From Glandiceps talaboti (taxonomy: Eukaryota; Hemichordata; Enteropneusta; Spengelidae), in the NCBI RefSeq assembly GCF_964340395.1, contig NC_135566.1:8760001-8824000 (forward strand): a stretch of DNA of 64,000 nucleotides. The letters run 5' to 3'. The translations under genes were made by a program, and so were the position numbers. Position 1 is the stretch's first letter, and each line of letters opens with the position of its first letter. Under the pieces are notes generated by a model. The model did no database searches, was not told the DNA's origin, and saw only the letters and a list, made by a program, of their open reading frames with translations. Shown here in pieces: positions 27,101 to 55,626 of this stretch.

Positions 27101-27364
27101 CTTTCGTGTCTGCAGATAAAATGCATTTTAATATCTAAATTGAAATTAATACGTATTGTTCTGACACTGAAGAACTGAAGAAAAATTGAGGATAAGTTTG
27201 GGAAACGTAGTTTCTACATTTTACGAATTTATGGACTGAATATGTAATACTAAAAGTGGGGTAGGAGAGAGTGGGATATTTCTGATCGGATGCTAAAAAT
27301 TAATTTACATATTAAATACACGTACGATTCTTGCAAGCGAGAGCATATTTTTTCCGCGAATACA

Positions 27365-28290
27365 ACAAAACGTAACAATTGGTGGCCTGTCTGTTCCACT
27401 CATCATGGATGTATTAGGGAGATCCATGCACTCATGCAACAAAACGTAAAGTGGTGGCTTGTCTGTTCCACTAATGCAACAAAACGTAACAATTGGTGGC
27501 CTGTCTGTTCCACTCACCATGGATGTATTAGGGAGATCCATGCCATGCAACAAAACCAGGCTCACAAAACGTAATAATTGGTGGCTTGTCTGTTCCACTA
27601 ATGCAACAAAACGTAATAATTGGTGGCCTGTCTGTTCCACTCACCATGGATGTATTAGGGAGATCCATGCACTCATGCAACAAAACGTAAAGTGGTGGCT
27701 TGTCTGTTCCACTAATGCAACAAAACGTAACAATTGGTGGCCTGTCTGTTCCACTCATCATGGATGTATTAGGGAGATCCATGCCATGCAACAAAACCAG
27801 GCTCACAAAACGTAATAATTGGTGGCTTGTCTGTTCCACTAATGCAACAAAACGTAACAATTGGTGGCCTGTCTGTTCCACTAATGCAACAAAACGTAAC
27901 AATTGGTGGCCTGTCTGTTCCACTCACCATGGATGTATTAGGGAGATCCATGCACTCATGCAACAAAACGCAATAATTGGTGGCTTGTCTGTTCCACTAA
28001 TGCAACAAAACGTAATAATTGGTGGCTTGTCTGTTCCACTAATGCAACAAAACGTAATAATTGGTGACTTGTCTGTTCCACTAACGTAACAAAACGTAAC
28101 AATTGGTGGCTTCTGTTCCACTAATGCAACAAAACGTAATAATTGGTAGCTTGTCTGTTTCACTAATGTAACAAAACGTAATAATTGGTGACTTGTCTGT
28201 TCCACTAATACAACAAAACGTAATAACTGGTGGCTTATCTGTTTCACTAATGCAACAAAACGTAATAATTGGTGGCTTGTCTGTACATTG
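27365..28290 (+). repeat. 42-bp satellite-like array with higher-order units
   Basis: The basic unit is AACAAAACGTAATAATTGGT followed by GGCTTGTCTGTTCCACTAAT and GC (42 bp), repeated about 18 times. In the left half it alternates with a longer insert (CATGGATGTATTAGGGAGAT plus CCATGCACTCATGC), which creates two near-identical blocks of about 240 bp. Because 42 is a multiple of three, frames without a stop in the unit stay open for over 100 codons on both strands. These are not genes. Each unit holds one CpG. Confidence 0.95.
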
Positions 28291-28299
28291 ATGTGAAGA

Positions 28300-30150
28300 G
28301 CCCTAGCTGTGGTTTTACAATGAATAATGGCACAGACTTCAAAATATAGTTACACCGAGACTTACACATTATGACTTCCATGGTAATGGGGCTTGATGAA
28401 GGGGTTGGGGATCACTTCTTTTTGATAAGGTATGAATAAAATTATTCATTCACAAAAAATATTTCAATTCCTATCATACTTTATTACATATAATACAGAT
28501 TAACTTACACATTCCTTCTCCCCCAAAAATTACAATACTCTCAAAAATTCACAAATATTAACTTGGAAAACATTCCTTGACAGAAGTGAATTCTGTCAGA
28601 CTTTTCTTTGAAAAGCTGAGCTACAGAGCAGCTGTAATGGACAAGCAAAAGTTGATCAGAAAGTTGCTTCATTCAAGCAAAACATCTAAACATGTGTTAT
28701 TACCAGTAACTCTCTTGAATGAAAGAAATGGTCTATGGCTTGAACAGTTTATTGCACTTTATTCAGATATCTTCAGAATATGAACATTTACATCAGGATA
28801 TAAAAACATTTCACTAAAGGTGATTCTCACTGTTCACTTTACCCCATCACTCTTTTTTGATAGATCATGGACTCTTGAACCTTATACTTGAATAAAACAC
28901 TCACAAAATTGACTAGGAAATCTTTGAAAATGAACAGTTTTTCAGTCGTGTCCGGTCGGATTTACTATGGATTACGGTGGGTATTTCTTAGGCTGAATGA
29001 TCAGCTGTAGTGGGTGCTATTATCACCCTGGTAGTTGAGCCTTTGATTTTCTAAGATAGACACAAACTAAAATTATTGTCACAACATGTTGATACAGCAG
29101 TGATAAGCTATTGAATGAACCATGGTTTAATTATAGTCTCAGTAGGGAGGTGTCTCTGAAAACTGGTTTATTTAGAGGTCCATAAACTTGCAGTGCTGTT
29201 TTGGACTTTCAATGTTTTACACTATGTTGATTACAGGGTGATTAGAATCACACAACAGAGGAACCTCTATCACCCACTTGTGTAATCTACCACAATGAAG
29301 AACAATAGATATAGTTTGTGTCTATCTTAGTAAACCGAACGCTGGATTCACCAGTGTTGGATCACACCTTTCCACAAATTAAGGGGAAGGGATGACAAGG
29401 ATGTTCCCAGTGAAGTATTGTCAGGTCTAGTTATTTCCAGTGTTACCCTCAACTACATAGATCACGAATCCTACAAGATCTATGGATGTACTTATTGAGG
29501 CCAACATCAACCATATTATAATTTACACATCCAATTTCCATTATCTCGCACAAAAACGTACCATCTACTCTCACATTACATAAAGAAAATAGTGACCACT
29601 TTGAATATTTTTTTTTACTATACCAGCATTCAAAATGTTTACTTCGTAAACTTTAAATATTTTTTGACCATACCAGCATTCAAAATGGCTACTTCGTAAA
29701 CAATAAATTGTGATTGGAAAATACAGCTTCTGTTTCTTGTAAAAGTCATGGAAAGAACTTGTATTGTCCTTTTAATATACATGTATAAATGGATATTTTA
29801 GATATTGATAACTTGTAACTTTAAAAGTACTATGTCTGACGATATGGCATAAGTCTAGCTAGAATTACGAACTCTACGTTTGACCAGTACCAGTGTATTT
29901 TGACAGACCATCTCAGCAGCACGACATTAAACACTGCAGCATAAATATATATTTAATTAAGGGATAAAGTTAAGATCTTAAGCATTTTTTGTTAATTTCC
30001 ACTTCGTATGTATGCAAAGCTTGTTGTAATATCCATCTTTGTCTAAAGCTGAATTTAACAATTTCTTACATTATTATATGAAAAATTACATATAGAGCTC
30101 CACCTCTAGCTAATTTTGACTAAGAAGGTAAGTAGCTTTCCATACAATAT
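28300..30150. other. Gene-free region with one 50-bp direct duplication
   Basis: No supported exon. At 29605-29701 two copies of AATATTTTTT, ACCATACCAGCATTCAAAATG and CTACTTCGTAAAC lie in tandem. Otherwise I see nothing. Confidence 0.5.
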
Positions 30151-30159
30151 TAAAATGTG

Positions 30160-30542
30160 AATATACAACTGCCGACATCAGACTGTGGACAAATATAACC
30201 TACTACAAACAGGGAAAGTAAACAAGTGAATTGGATTAATAACACTTGGCACAGCATGTTGGATGTACAGTGACTTGTATTACATGCCATCATTTGATAA
30301 GAACAGTTTTGTGGCCACTTTACAAAATAGTTCACATTCACAAACAAATTACCAGTTCACCTCGCATTTCATGTACACATAAAGAAGCCATAAAACTATT
30401 CTTATCAAACCATGGTGTGTAATACAAGTCTCTGTACTTCCAACATGCTGTGCTAAGTGCTATTGATCCAATTCATTTGTTTACTTTCCCTGGTTGTAAC
30501 AGGTTCTGTTCGTCCATGGTCTGATGTCTGCAGTTGTACATG
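30160..30542. mobile_element. Foldback element (long inverted repeat)
   Basis: The arms at 30160-30320 and 30381-30542 are inverse copies with scattered mismatches. ATACAACTGCCGACATCAGA pairs with TCTGATGTCTGCAGTTGTAC, AGGGAAAGTAAACAA with TTGTTTACTTTCCCT, and CACAGCATGTTGGA with TCCAACATGCTGTG. The loop is about 60 bp. No coding sequence is present. It resembles a MITE or foldback transposon. Confidence 0.8.
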
Positions 30543-30549
30543 CTGAACC

Positions 30550-32095
30550 AGAACAAGCAGGATCTAACTCCTGTGTTTTAGGATAGGAGTTTAAACCATC
30601 TTGCTTTGGTACACTGACATTCACATTTTACAAATGTAGCTGAAAAGACAAGTTTTCACATTTCAGTGGTAATTCTTTGGTGGGTCAACAATGCTACACA
30701 ACAAACATGGATTTTAAGTATACAGCTATCAAATGCTAACATGTACATTCCACAGGCTACAAAATGTATGTGTTCATAGTAACAGAGAAATGTGATGGTC
30801 TGAATCTGAGATGAAATGAATATTTTACAAAATATATTTCTACCTGTATGAAAAGATGTATCTGGTTGACTGAGAGGACGTTTTGTGTCAATATTGTGAG
30901 ATTTTTAACCAATACGGATGGCTGTCACTGGACATGTGAAACAGACTGACAGACAGACAAACAGACAAAGACTCTGTTAATGTTGTATGGAAAATTTTGT
31001 ATGGGGACTGATACACCCATCACCTGTACACTATCAGTGGGTGGGAGAATGTTTTTAGGGGACGGATAGAAAGACAAACACAATTTCATATCTATGTATA
31101 CAAGCCCTTGATACGTAATGAGACAAACTGGCCTTATACAAAGGTTATGATGTGGACAAATAAGAGGGATATTGCAATTTAATCACCCACATGATAGAAT
31201 AGGGATAGATATCCAGATGGCACATAATGAAGACAATTTCCATCAAATGTGACATTATAAATAAATAAGAGTTTAGACGCCATTTCAAGATACAACCTGA
31301 CTGGGTCTGATTCAAATCAATACTCAAAGCCCTCTGAAGTGCAAAACAAGGTGGAGATTTAAGCTGTTATTGTACTCATTACCATTGCGGTAATATTCCA
31401 TTTCTTCACTTTGTCAACATGTCCGTGGGTAAATATAGTTTAGATACCATTTCACAACATAACCTGAGTGATTCTATATTCAAACCAATGTGTTTTTTCT
31501 TTCTGATCAGCAAGCAGCACATGAGTACAAAAACCAGTTCAATCTTCATCCCATTTTGTAACATGTTTGAAGCCATCTATACAAAAGTACTTTGTACACA
31601 TCAACACTTTATTCAACAAATTGCATACCTAGACCCTTGGCTTGGTTGATTTCATCTTTATCCTCTCAACATTTGCTTAGACATTTGCAAAACAGTTCTG
31701 TGTTCAAACTTACAATTATATTACAACATCACATAACAACGGCTTGACCCATTTAGACTCATTTAAGTCCATCATAAAATCTCTCCATTTGTGATTGGCT
31801 GAATGGCTTCTGACACAGTTTACATTGCACAGCTCTATTATGCTCTCATTAATTCAGATCACCACGGTGATGCCACTGATGTCATTTGACACAGTGGGTA
31901 CATTTAAAATCACATGGTGATGTCATTGATGTCATCTGACACAGTGGGTAGATTTAAAACCGAGTAAGAATTTGCATTAATTGAATTCAAATGCCTAAGC
32001 GAGCGCTGAGAAGACATAACCGAAACTAAACAAGCAGAGGGTCTATGCTAACAAATTGCTGACGTCATAATTACAATTGATATGATATCATTACA
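30550..32095. other. Region downstream of VPS53; presumed 3' UTR and flank
   Basis: No further exon is seen. On the minus strand AATAAA occurs at plus positions 31608-31613, about 485 nt after the VPS53 stop, and is a candidate polyadenylation signal. A 40-bp direct duplication (TGATGTCA.TTGA and CACAGTGGGTA) lies at about 31868-31955. Confidence 0.35.
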
Positions 32096-47551
<15,456 letters not shown>

Positions 47552-47918
47552 TTTGAATCGCAACGCCAGCTGGGTATAGGCGGATAACATATGCGGATTA
47601 CTATATGAAACTAAAAGTAGGAATTTATGCTATTCTTCTCCAAATTATAGCTAAGATTTCAGGCAGTGTAAAATCTGATATGTTTCTACAAAATCATGGG
47701 ATAACACTCTTCCTGAAAGTTGACGATACTTGAAACGAATATGTAGAACTATTTTGTTTATTGTGGTTTGATAAAATGTTTATCTTAGGTGTTGCAGGAC
47801 AACTACATGTGCTGGCAGAAGGATATACACAAACGTCGCCGATCGTGTTCACTACTGTTGAAATCACGTAACCATTTGTATGATTACTTAAACCATACCG
47901 TAACCTAGGTAACCAAAT
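47552..47918. promoter_or_regulatory. Shared VPS53/DHX37 promoter region
   Basis: The two start codons point away from each other with only 367 bp between them, including both 5' UTRs. No TATA box sits at an obvious distance. CG dinucleotides occur near both ends (CGCCAGCTGGG, CGTCGCCGATCGTG). The arrangement implies a bidirectional, housekeeping-type promoter. Transcription starts cannot be placed from sequence. Confidence 0.7.
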
Positions 47919-49826
47919 ATGGGGAAATCAAAACGGAAGTTCAATTGGAAGGCCCGGAAGGTTGTAGCGGACAATTCGTCTCAAAATCCAGATGTTCCAG
48001 AAGTGGAACTTGAACAGCCAATCGGGCCAGGAATTGATGCAAGCAATCCGTTGGTTCTCCCATCCAAAAGAGACAAAGACGAGAAGAAAGTAAATGAATT
48101 GAAACTTGTCAAGAGACTTAGTAAGAAAAAACGAAAGCAGCTGCAGAAAGTGGTCGAGCGAAAAAAGAAGAAAGATGAGGTATTACTTATTTACTCAGAT
48201 TTATAACAGATGCCTGAATTGACTTTAAATGAACTAAATATATTTATAATATCATAACTATTATAATTCAGTACATGTACTTATGATCTGGATGAATAAA
48301 CCACACGAAATATTAGGATATCGTATATATGTTATTAGCCAACGCCAAATATCCTATGTATACAAGTACCACTAACCAATCACATACATTTTACTATGAG
48401 TACATGCATGATTCAAATCAGTTTGTGGGCTACCACTGTACTGTCTTGGTACCATAATTTAGCATTTATAATTGAATTTTAATACACATACTTGAAAAAA
48501 TTAATTCAACACATCACAATACCAACTACCACTAGTCACAATCTGTTGAGCAAAAATGAGTACATGTATATGTAAATTCAGTTATGAATATAAGTGACAG
48601 TTACAAGACGTAAAATATCACAGACCACAGGTGTCTGTGATATATAATTATGTATCTATTGTATGTACAGTCAATCGATTCAATGTTCAACATTGTTGTC
48701 CATCAGTTGTACTTTTATCTGGCTGTACAAGAAATATGTAATATCAATTTTTATTTGTTACCTTCTATTTTCATATTACACTATTCAAAGTCTTTACATC
48801 TCACTTATTTGTAGCGAACTGCACTACTGGCTGCTCTACAGGAAGTACAGGCTAGTAAGGAAGAGATGGCGTTATTTTCATCAACAGCAAGAATAGGACA
48901 ACATGTAAAGACAACAAAACGGTAGGAATATGTACACTTGGTTTTTTCTAACATACGTTATTCATTTCACTTTGTAACTTAGACTGCAAGATAAATTATG
49001 TTGTTCCCACCTTCATTGAGCTTTTCTTTATGGTGAGTGGTGACTTACAGGAGAAATAAAGTTGCCTTTGTGTTTCACTTGTGAGACACAATGTTGTTTA
49101 CATACACAGGGACAACTTCAAATGCAAAAGAAACAATTATACATGCAAAGGTGCTGCATACAGTGGGGAATGTTGAAGTAGACAAGTTAACATATTGATT
49201 ATCAGTTGGAAAGTGAACAATTGAAGCTATCAAAATCATCAAGTCCATGTGTAATGTTTTCAGTAGAAGCCTGTTGCTACTACAGTCCTGCTATGTGTGT
49301 TGTGTCTCTGTTATTGTTAGTCTAGAGTAGAATGTGTCTGTCGTTATGCTAAAAACATCATGACCCATGGGTGAAACACCAAGGCAACCCCATTTCTCCT
49401 GTATTGTTCTTTATATCTAAATGCTGTTTATAACTCATATATTTCAGACCACTCGAATCAAATAATGATTCTATGATAAGTAGTATCAGTGGATGCAATA
49501 AGAAGAGAAAAAGTAACGATGGGGATTCAGAAGATGAAGAGGATGAAAGTGAGATTGATACAAGTGATATGTCAACAGATGAAGAGGAAGAAGAGAAAGA
49601 TGAAGACAAGAAAGATGATAAAGCAGATGATGCAGAATCAAGAGATGTAAATGAAGTAGAATCAACCGAGGCAGATATCAGTAAAACGGACAGAAAAGAT
49701 GAAAATAAAATGACTGAATGTATAGATGGAAAGAGTACTTCTAAAAAAAAACCTTTACCGAAAGCTGTAAAAGTGGATAATGAGCCTGCAGTGTTTGTAC
49801 CTGTAGACAGAACCCCAGAAATACAG
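47919..49826 (+). CDS. DHX37: DHX37 exons 1-3: basic and acidic N-terminal extension
   Basis: Exons are 47919-48179, 48815-48921 and 49448-49826, encoding residues 1-249. The protein opens [16 protein letters not shown]. It then has [14 protein letters not shown], a lysine-rich run ([20 protein letters not shown]), [20 protein letters not shown], a long Asp/Glu/Lys-rich stretch and [13 protein letters not shown]. The order matches the non-catalytic extension of DHX37, which carries nucleolar targeting and UTP14-contact functions in the yeast protein. Confidence 0.95.
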
Positions 49827-52800
49827 GTATGTTAAATTAATTGTATCAGAACATAGCATGGTTAGAGCTCAGGATTAGCAGTCAGGAGGTCATGGGTTCG
49901 AATCTCACTGGAAAGGGGGGATATTTCTGTGACATACCCAAACCCAGGGTGCGTGTTCTACAGACTTGATAGGTAGGCTCTATCACTCAGCAGTGTTGTA
50001 CTCACAAGATTAGTGCAAATTTTGGGGGGACTCCTGGAGAAATGACAGTCAAGGATGACTATTACACAGATGTGGTATCTTATCGGACCTGTGGGACTCA
50101 GGGGATGGCCTATGGACTGACTGGGAAAGTCTTGACAATTGCCATCACAAACTAAAACTAAAATTAAAAAAAAAAAATTATGAGAATAACATTCATAAAG
50201 GCCTGTTGCACTTTCCAGTTTTCAAACAATTTGATGGTAATTACACTGTAAACAGTTTTCTCAATGATTTGTTTTGTTTTTAGGAAGCCAGACTAAATCT
50301 CCCTATTTTGGCTGAAGAACAGTCAATAATGGAACGCATCAAGCACCATCCAGTGGTTATTATCTGTGGTGAGACAGGCAGTGGTAAAACAACTCAAGTA
50401 CCTCAGTTTCTTTATGAAGCTGGTTATGCAAAGTGAGTCATGAATATTAATGTTTGATCATGTATATTAATGATTACTTTTGCATATTAATTAGTGAACA
50501 GTATTCTTGTAAGGTTGGTGAGAGCCCTGCTAATTTCAAAAAAAAATATCATTGTTTGCAATTACTGTAATGTTCATCCATGGAATAGACTGGAAAACAC
50601 TGTAAGTTGCATTTCCTTGAGGTCAAATTTGAAGTGACCCTGAGATCTTAGATGTGGTCACTAATGATAGTGTATCTGTGTTTTTGCGTGATGAGGTTTA
50701 GGAATTGTTGCTACATAATACATGTAGGATGATGACTTAGAGCACTATCCTCGTAATGCAGATTTCATAGAAATTCCCTAGTTTTATTAATGTTCTGTCA
50801 ATTTTGATTTTTTTATGTGATAGGAAAGGCCTTATAGGAATTACAGAACCTAGGCGTGTTGCAGCTATCAGTATGTCTAAACGTGTAGCGCATGAAATGA
50901 ACTTAAGTAGCAGGTAAGGTGAATTTGAGTTCTCCCAGAAATTATTACGCTATATGGTGACATTGTCAAATTTGACATGACCAGTAAAAATGATATGCCA
51001 CATATGATTCATATGCAGTATAACCGATGCAATCATCAAATGTCCAGTTGAAAACTCAATATCCTGTTATCAACAGTTTAAGAAATATGCAAATATGTTC
51101 CTGCAAGTGATTGATATTTTAAGATTTGTACCTGTCTTTGGTGACATCACTGTAAAGATGGCAAACTTTGATGACATCACTGACTTATATCATAAAAGAC
51201 AGCTAACTTTGATGAGATCACTGTCATCGTAAAAGACAGCTAACTTTGATGACATCACTGACTCACATTGTAAAAGACAGCTAACTTTGATGAGATCACT
51301 GTCATTGTAAAAGACAGCTAAATTTGATGACATCACTGATTCACATTGTAAAAGACAGCTAACTTTGATGACATCACTGACTCACATTGTAAAAGACAGC
51401 TAACTTTGATGACATCACTGACTCACATTGTAAAAGACAGCTAACTTTGATGACATCACTGACTCACATTGTAAAAGACAGCTAACTTTGATGACTTCAC
51501 TGACTCACAATGTAAAAGACAGCCAAGTTTGATGACATCACTGACTCACATTGTAAAAGACAGCTAACTTTGATGACATCACTGACTCACATTGTAAAAG
51601 ACAGCTAAATTTGATGACATCAATATTTTTTCAGATATGTATCATATCAAATCCGTTATGAAGGCAATGTAGGTGAAGACACAGAAATGAAATTTGTCAC
51701 AGATGGCGTCCTCCTCAAAGAAATACAGAAGGTGAGTTATATATAAACAATAACTAGAGTTGAAAACATGTTTCTCTTAAATATTGCAAACCCAGGAAAG
51801 TACTGGTTTCAGGAGACTGGTTAATACAACTAGCTTGTCATGTATTGCTATAGTAATGTGCTACGGATTCAGAACTTGAGTAATAAAAGGGGGTACTGTG
51901 GTACACTTTGTATGTACATTGTGTACAGGTATATTTAACCATGATTTAGATGGAGACTAACCCTAGTCTGGGGGCAACTCAGACATTTTTGAGCACATAT
52001 CACTGTGAACAAGAACTGTGGTAGATCTATGTGTGTATGGTAATTCAGTGATTTGGGGATCAGGTAAAATGAGCAATTAACCTAACTTTTGATTCCTCAG
52101 ATAGTAAAGTTTACTGCTAAACTCCTTATACCTGAAAATAGTATGGAATGTATTGGAATAATGACATCATCAACTTGATTTTCAGGATTTCCTGTTATCC
52201 AATTACTCAGTAATTATTATTGATGAAGCCCATGAAAGAAGTGTATATACTGATATCTTGATAGGTTTACTGTCAAGGATTGTACCTCTAAGGAACAAGG
52301 TTAGTAGAGACCATCTGAAACACTGCCCTCTAGAGTTTAACCAACATCACATAGTAGGGGTGATGATCATCAATAAGGGGCTTCAATTTCATGTTTTAAC
52401 TCTGATGTTGATGAAGAATTATTAAAAAGACTGGTGTTATAAATATAAGTATGTTTCTAAAGTTGATGAATAAAAGCAATTTCATATATGTATGTAAGGA
52501 AAGTAATGCCGTGTTGCCCCTGACAACCAATCAATGTGACCTGGCTTGAATGTGAATGCAGGTGAAAATCAGATGGGGTAATTATATAATGTATAAATAG
52601 TTGTATAAAGAATATCAACAAGTCATCACCACAAAAGGAGCCACAGTATTATTAGTAGGATATACAACTCGGCGGTAACACACCTTGTTGTATTTCCCCT
52701 ACTTATGATATTTAGCGTTTGAAGATTTGGTGTCCTACCAAACCTCAAATAAAATAAATTTGTTGAATTCTGTTTACATCTTACTTTACAGAAAGGTAAT

Positions 52801-55568
52801 CCTTTGAAACTCATCATCATGTCTGCCACTCTACGAGTTGAAGATTTCACACAGAATGAAAAACTGTTCAAAGTCAAGCCACCAGTGTTGAAGGTGGACT
52901 CCAGACAATATCCTGTAACTGTTCATTTTAATAAAAAAACACCAGTGGATGATTACATGAATGAAGCTTATAGAAAGGTCAGTGTACGAGATAAAGTTTA
53001 TGATCTTGTTGTCACTCTTGGAAATGTTAAAGGCCCAATGTCAGATTAGGGTTAAAATGTGGATGTAATTTGAGCAAAGTGCGTAATAGACTATTTGTAT
53101 TAACCTGACAGGTACTAAAGCGTCACCATGATTGACACATATTAATAAAGGCATTTCTTATTAACTCATCAGGTACTAAATAATCACCATGATTGACTGA
53201 CAATAATAAGGGACATTTCTTATTAATTCATCAGATACTAAAAATCCACCGAACACTACCAGCTGGAGGTATTCTAGTGTTTGTAACAGGACAGAATGAA
53301 GTAAATGCACTGTGTAGAAAACTTAGAGCAGCTACACAACCTAGTAGACCATCACATCAATCTCATGGTAAGTAGTGTAGTCAGACACAATTAGGTTACG
53401 TAGTGCTGGTATTGTCAAAGTTTTCATTAGTTTCAGGAGCATATGACATTAACTAGAAATTTGACAAATTTGTCGGTTGTGTTATTGCTTTTGGAGTTGA
53501 CTAATTCTTGGAAGTATATATCACTCAGATTATTTCATTTTGAGAAGAAAATTGTCATGTTAATAATACTAATAGTTTGATTGTATTGATAAGAAAGAAA
53601 TCACGGAAATGATAACAAAATTACTTTGCAGCATTTATGGCATCTATTTTAAATCTGACTTTAAATACACAACACTGACAGCATCAAATCACTTTCAAAG
53701 TGTTTCATCATGAGCTGTATTTTTGAAATTTAAATAATTAGTATTCATATATGCTAATTATATTGAGTATTCTAGTATTCAAATTTTATGCTAATGACTT
53801 AGTATCAATGGCAGAATATTCATCAGCCTAGCTACTTGCACTGTATCAGTATATGCAAGATGTAAGGTAATTAGTATTCATATATGCTAATTATATTGAG
53901 TATTCTAGTTCATTTGTATTCAAATTTTATGCTAATGACTTGTAATCAATGGCAGAATATTCATCAGCCTTGCATCTTGCATTATATTCAACAGATACTG
54001 AAGAAGTGGATTCAGAGGACGCTACCAAAGCTTTCAAGAGAAACAAATCTTTGAAGTTACCAAAAGTACAGTTGGATAGGTAAAGTTTTGTAGGAAAGTT
54101 ACGTATCACAGATTGTTGAACTGTGGTGCATTATAATCTTCATTATGAGGTGGGGTTTGCACATGTAAGGCATTTGTATTGTTTCTCTATTCTTTTTTTG
54201 ACAAAGTATTTGATACAAAAATGTCTTGGTTGTATGGGACCAAAGTGGCTGATTTGGCTACTCTGTTGTAAGGCCAATGTTACCATGGTTACTTTGATTT
54301 CAGTTATTCTACCAATCCCTACGAAGAGGAGGAAGTTGATGAAGGTGATATGGACGAAGATTTCCCCGATGATGTCCAATCAGAATACGGCTTACAAGCA
54401 GACATAGACTCCTCAGAAGATGAAATGGTAAGAAGTGTATGATTGGTCAAATACTTACCTTATCTTTTGTACTTTGTGAAAGTGTAAAATCAAGAATAAG
54501 GGAACTACAGTTGTGTAAAGGGACTCAAATTTGAAGTTCAAAGTAGCTGAATTTATGATATGTTGCAAAGATGTTTTGTTTTTTTAATTTAGTGTTTGCC
54601 AAGTTCAAATTGCTATTATTTTCTCCATGTAATATATCTGAGAAATTGTATTTAATAAAAGAGAAAATAACAGTCTTTAAATGTAAGAGTCATTGTTGTC
54701 TCTCAAGAGAATTCATTTAAAATTGATGACATTTTGTATTTCCAGAACTGATTCATATCGTTATTGACTGTATAGCAAAAGCTGAAATAAAAGGAGTAAT
54801 ATTTGAAGTTATATTAGAAAGGCATAGATGGATCTCAAGTGTAAATTTTTATTGTTTCAGGATACGAAAGCAGCTGCTGAAAATGAGGATGTACCATTGT
54901 ATGTGTTACCACTGTACTCTTTGTTGGCACCAGATAGACAGGCTAAAGTAAGTACAGTGGGGGTGGGGTGGGGTGGGGTGGGGTGTACCTCTGTAAGTGT
55001 TACCACTGTACTCTTTGTTGGCACCAGATAGACAGGCTAAAGTAAGTACAGTGGATGTGGGGGTGGGGTGGGGGTGGGGGGTGTACTGCTGTATTAAAGT
55101 GTTACCACAGTATTCTTTGTTGGCACCAGATAGACCGGCTGAAGTATAAACAGTGTGGTGGGGGTGGGGGGGGGTACCCTTGTATGTGTTTAATACCACT
55201 TTAGTGTCTGTTAGTACCAGATAGACAGACTATTAAAGTAAGTTCAGTGGGGTGGATGGGGGTGGGGGCTGGTACCCCTGTATGTGTTACCACTGCTTGC
55301 TCTGTTATTCCTAGACAGACAGACAGACTGAAGTAAGTACAATGTACCCTTGTTTGTGTGTATGGCTATTTACTCTGTTGCCCCCCCCAAAAAAAACCAA
55401 AAAAAAAAACCAAAAAAAAAACACTGGTTGAAGTGAGTACAAACCATGTGCAATGAAGATTACATAATCCATGAGTTGTATCAAAACACAACCAATTTCA
55501 CAATGAATGAGTTTTAAAATGAAATTATTGGAGTAGTGGACAGCTTTCAAAATTCTGTGTGTGTGTTT

Positions 55569-55626
<58 letters not shown>

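Noticed and set aside
27305-28247. Several open frames over 90 codons on both strands that could be read as a repeat protein
   Set aside because: They follow the 42-bp array in every stop-free frame and have no exon signals or family.
27365-28290. Regular array considered as a CRISPR locus
   Set aside because: There are no unique spacers (units are contiguous copies), the genome is eukaryotic and no cas genes are present.
49855-49930. Possible functional tRNA gene
   Set aside because: Box A and box B are recognisable, but the acceptor and anticodon stems do not pair, and the sequence continues into a SINE body with an A-rich tail.
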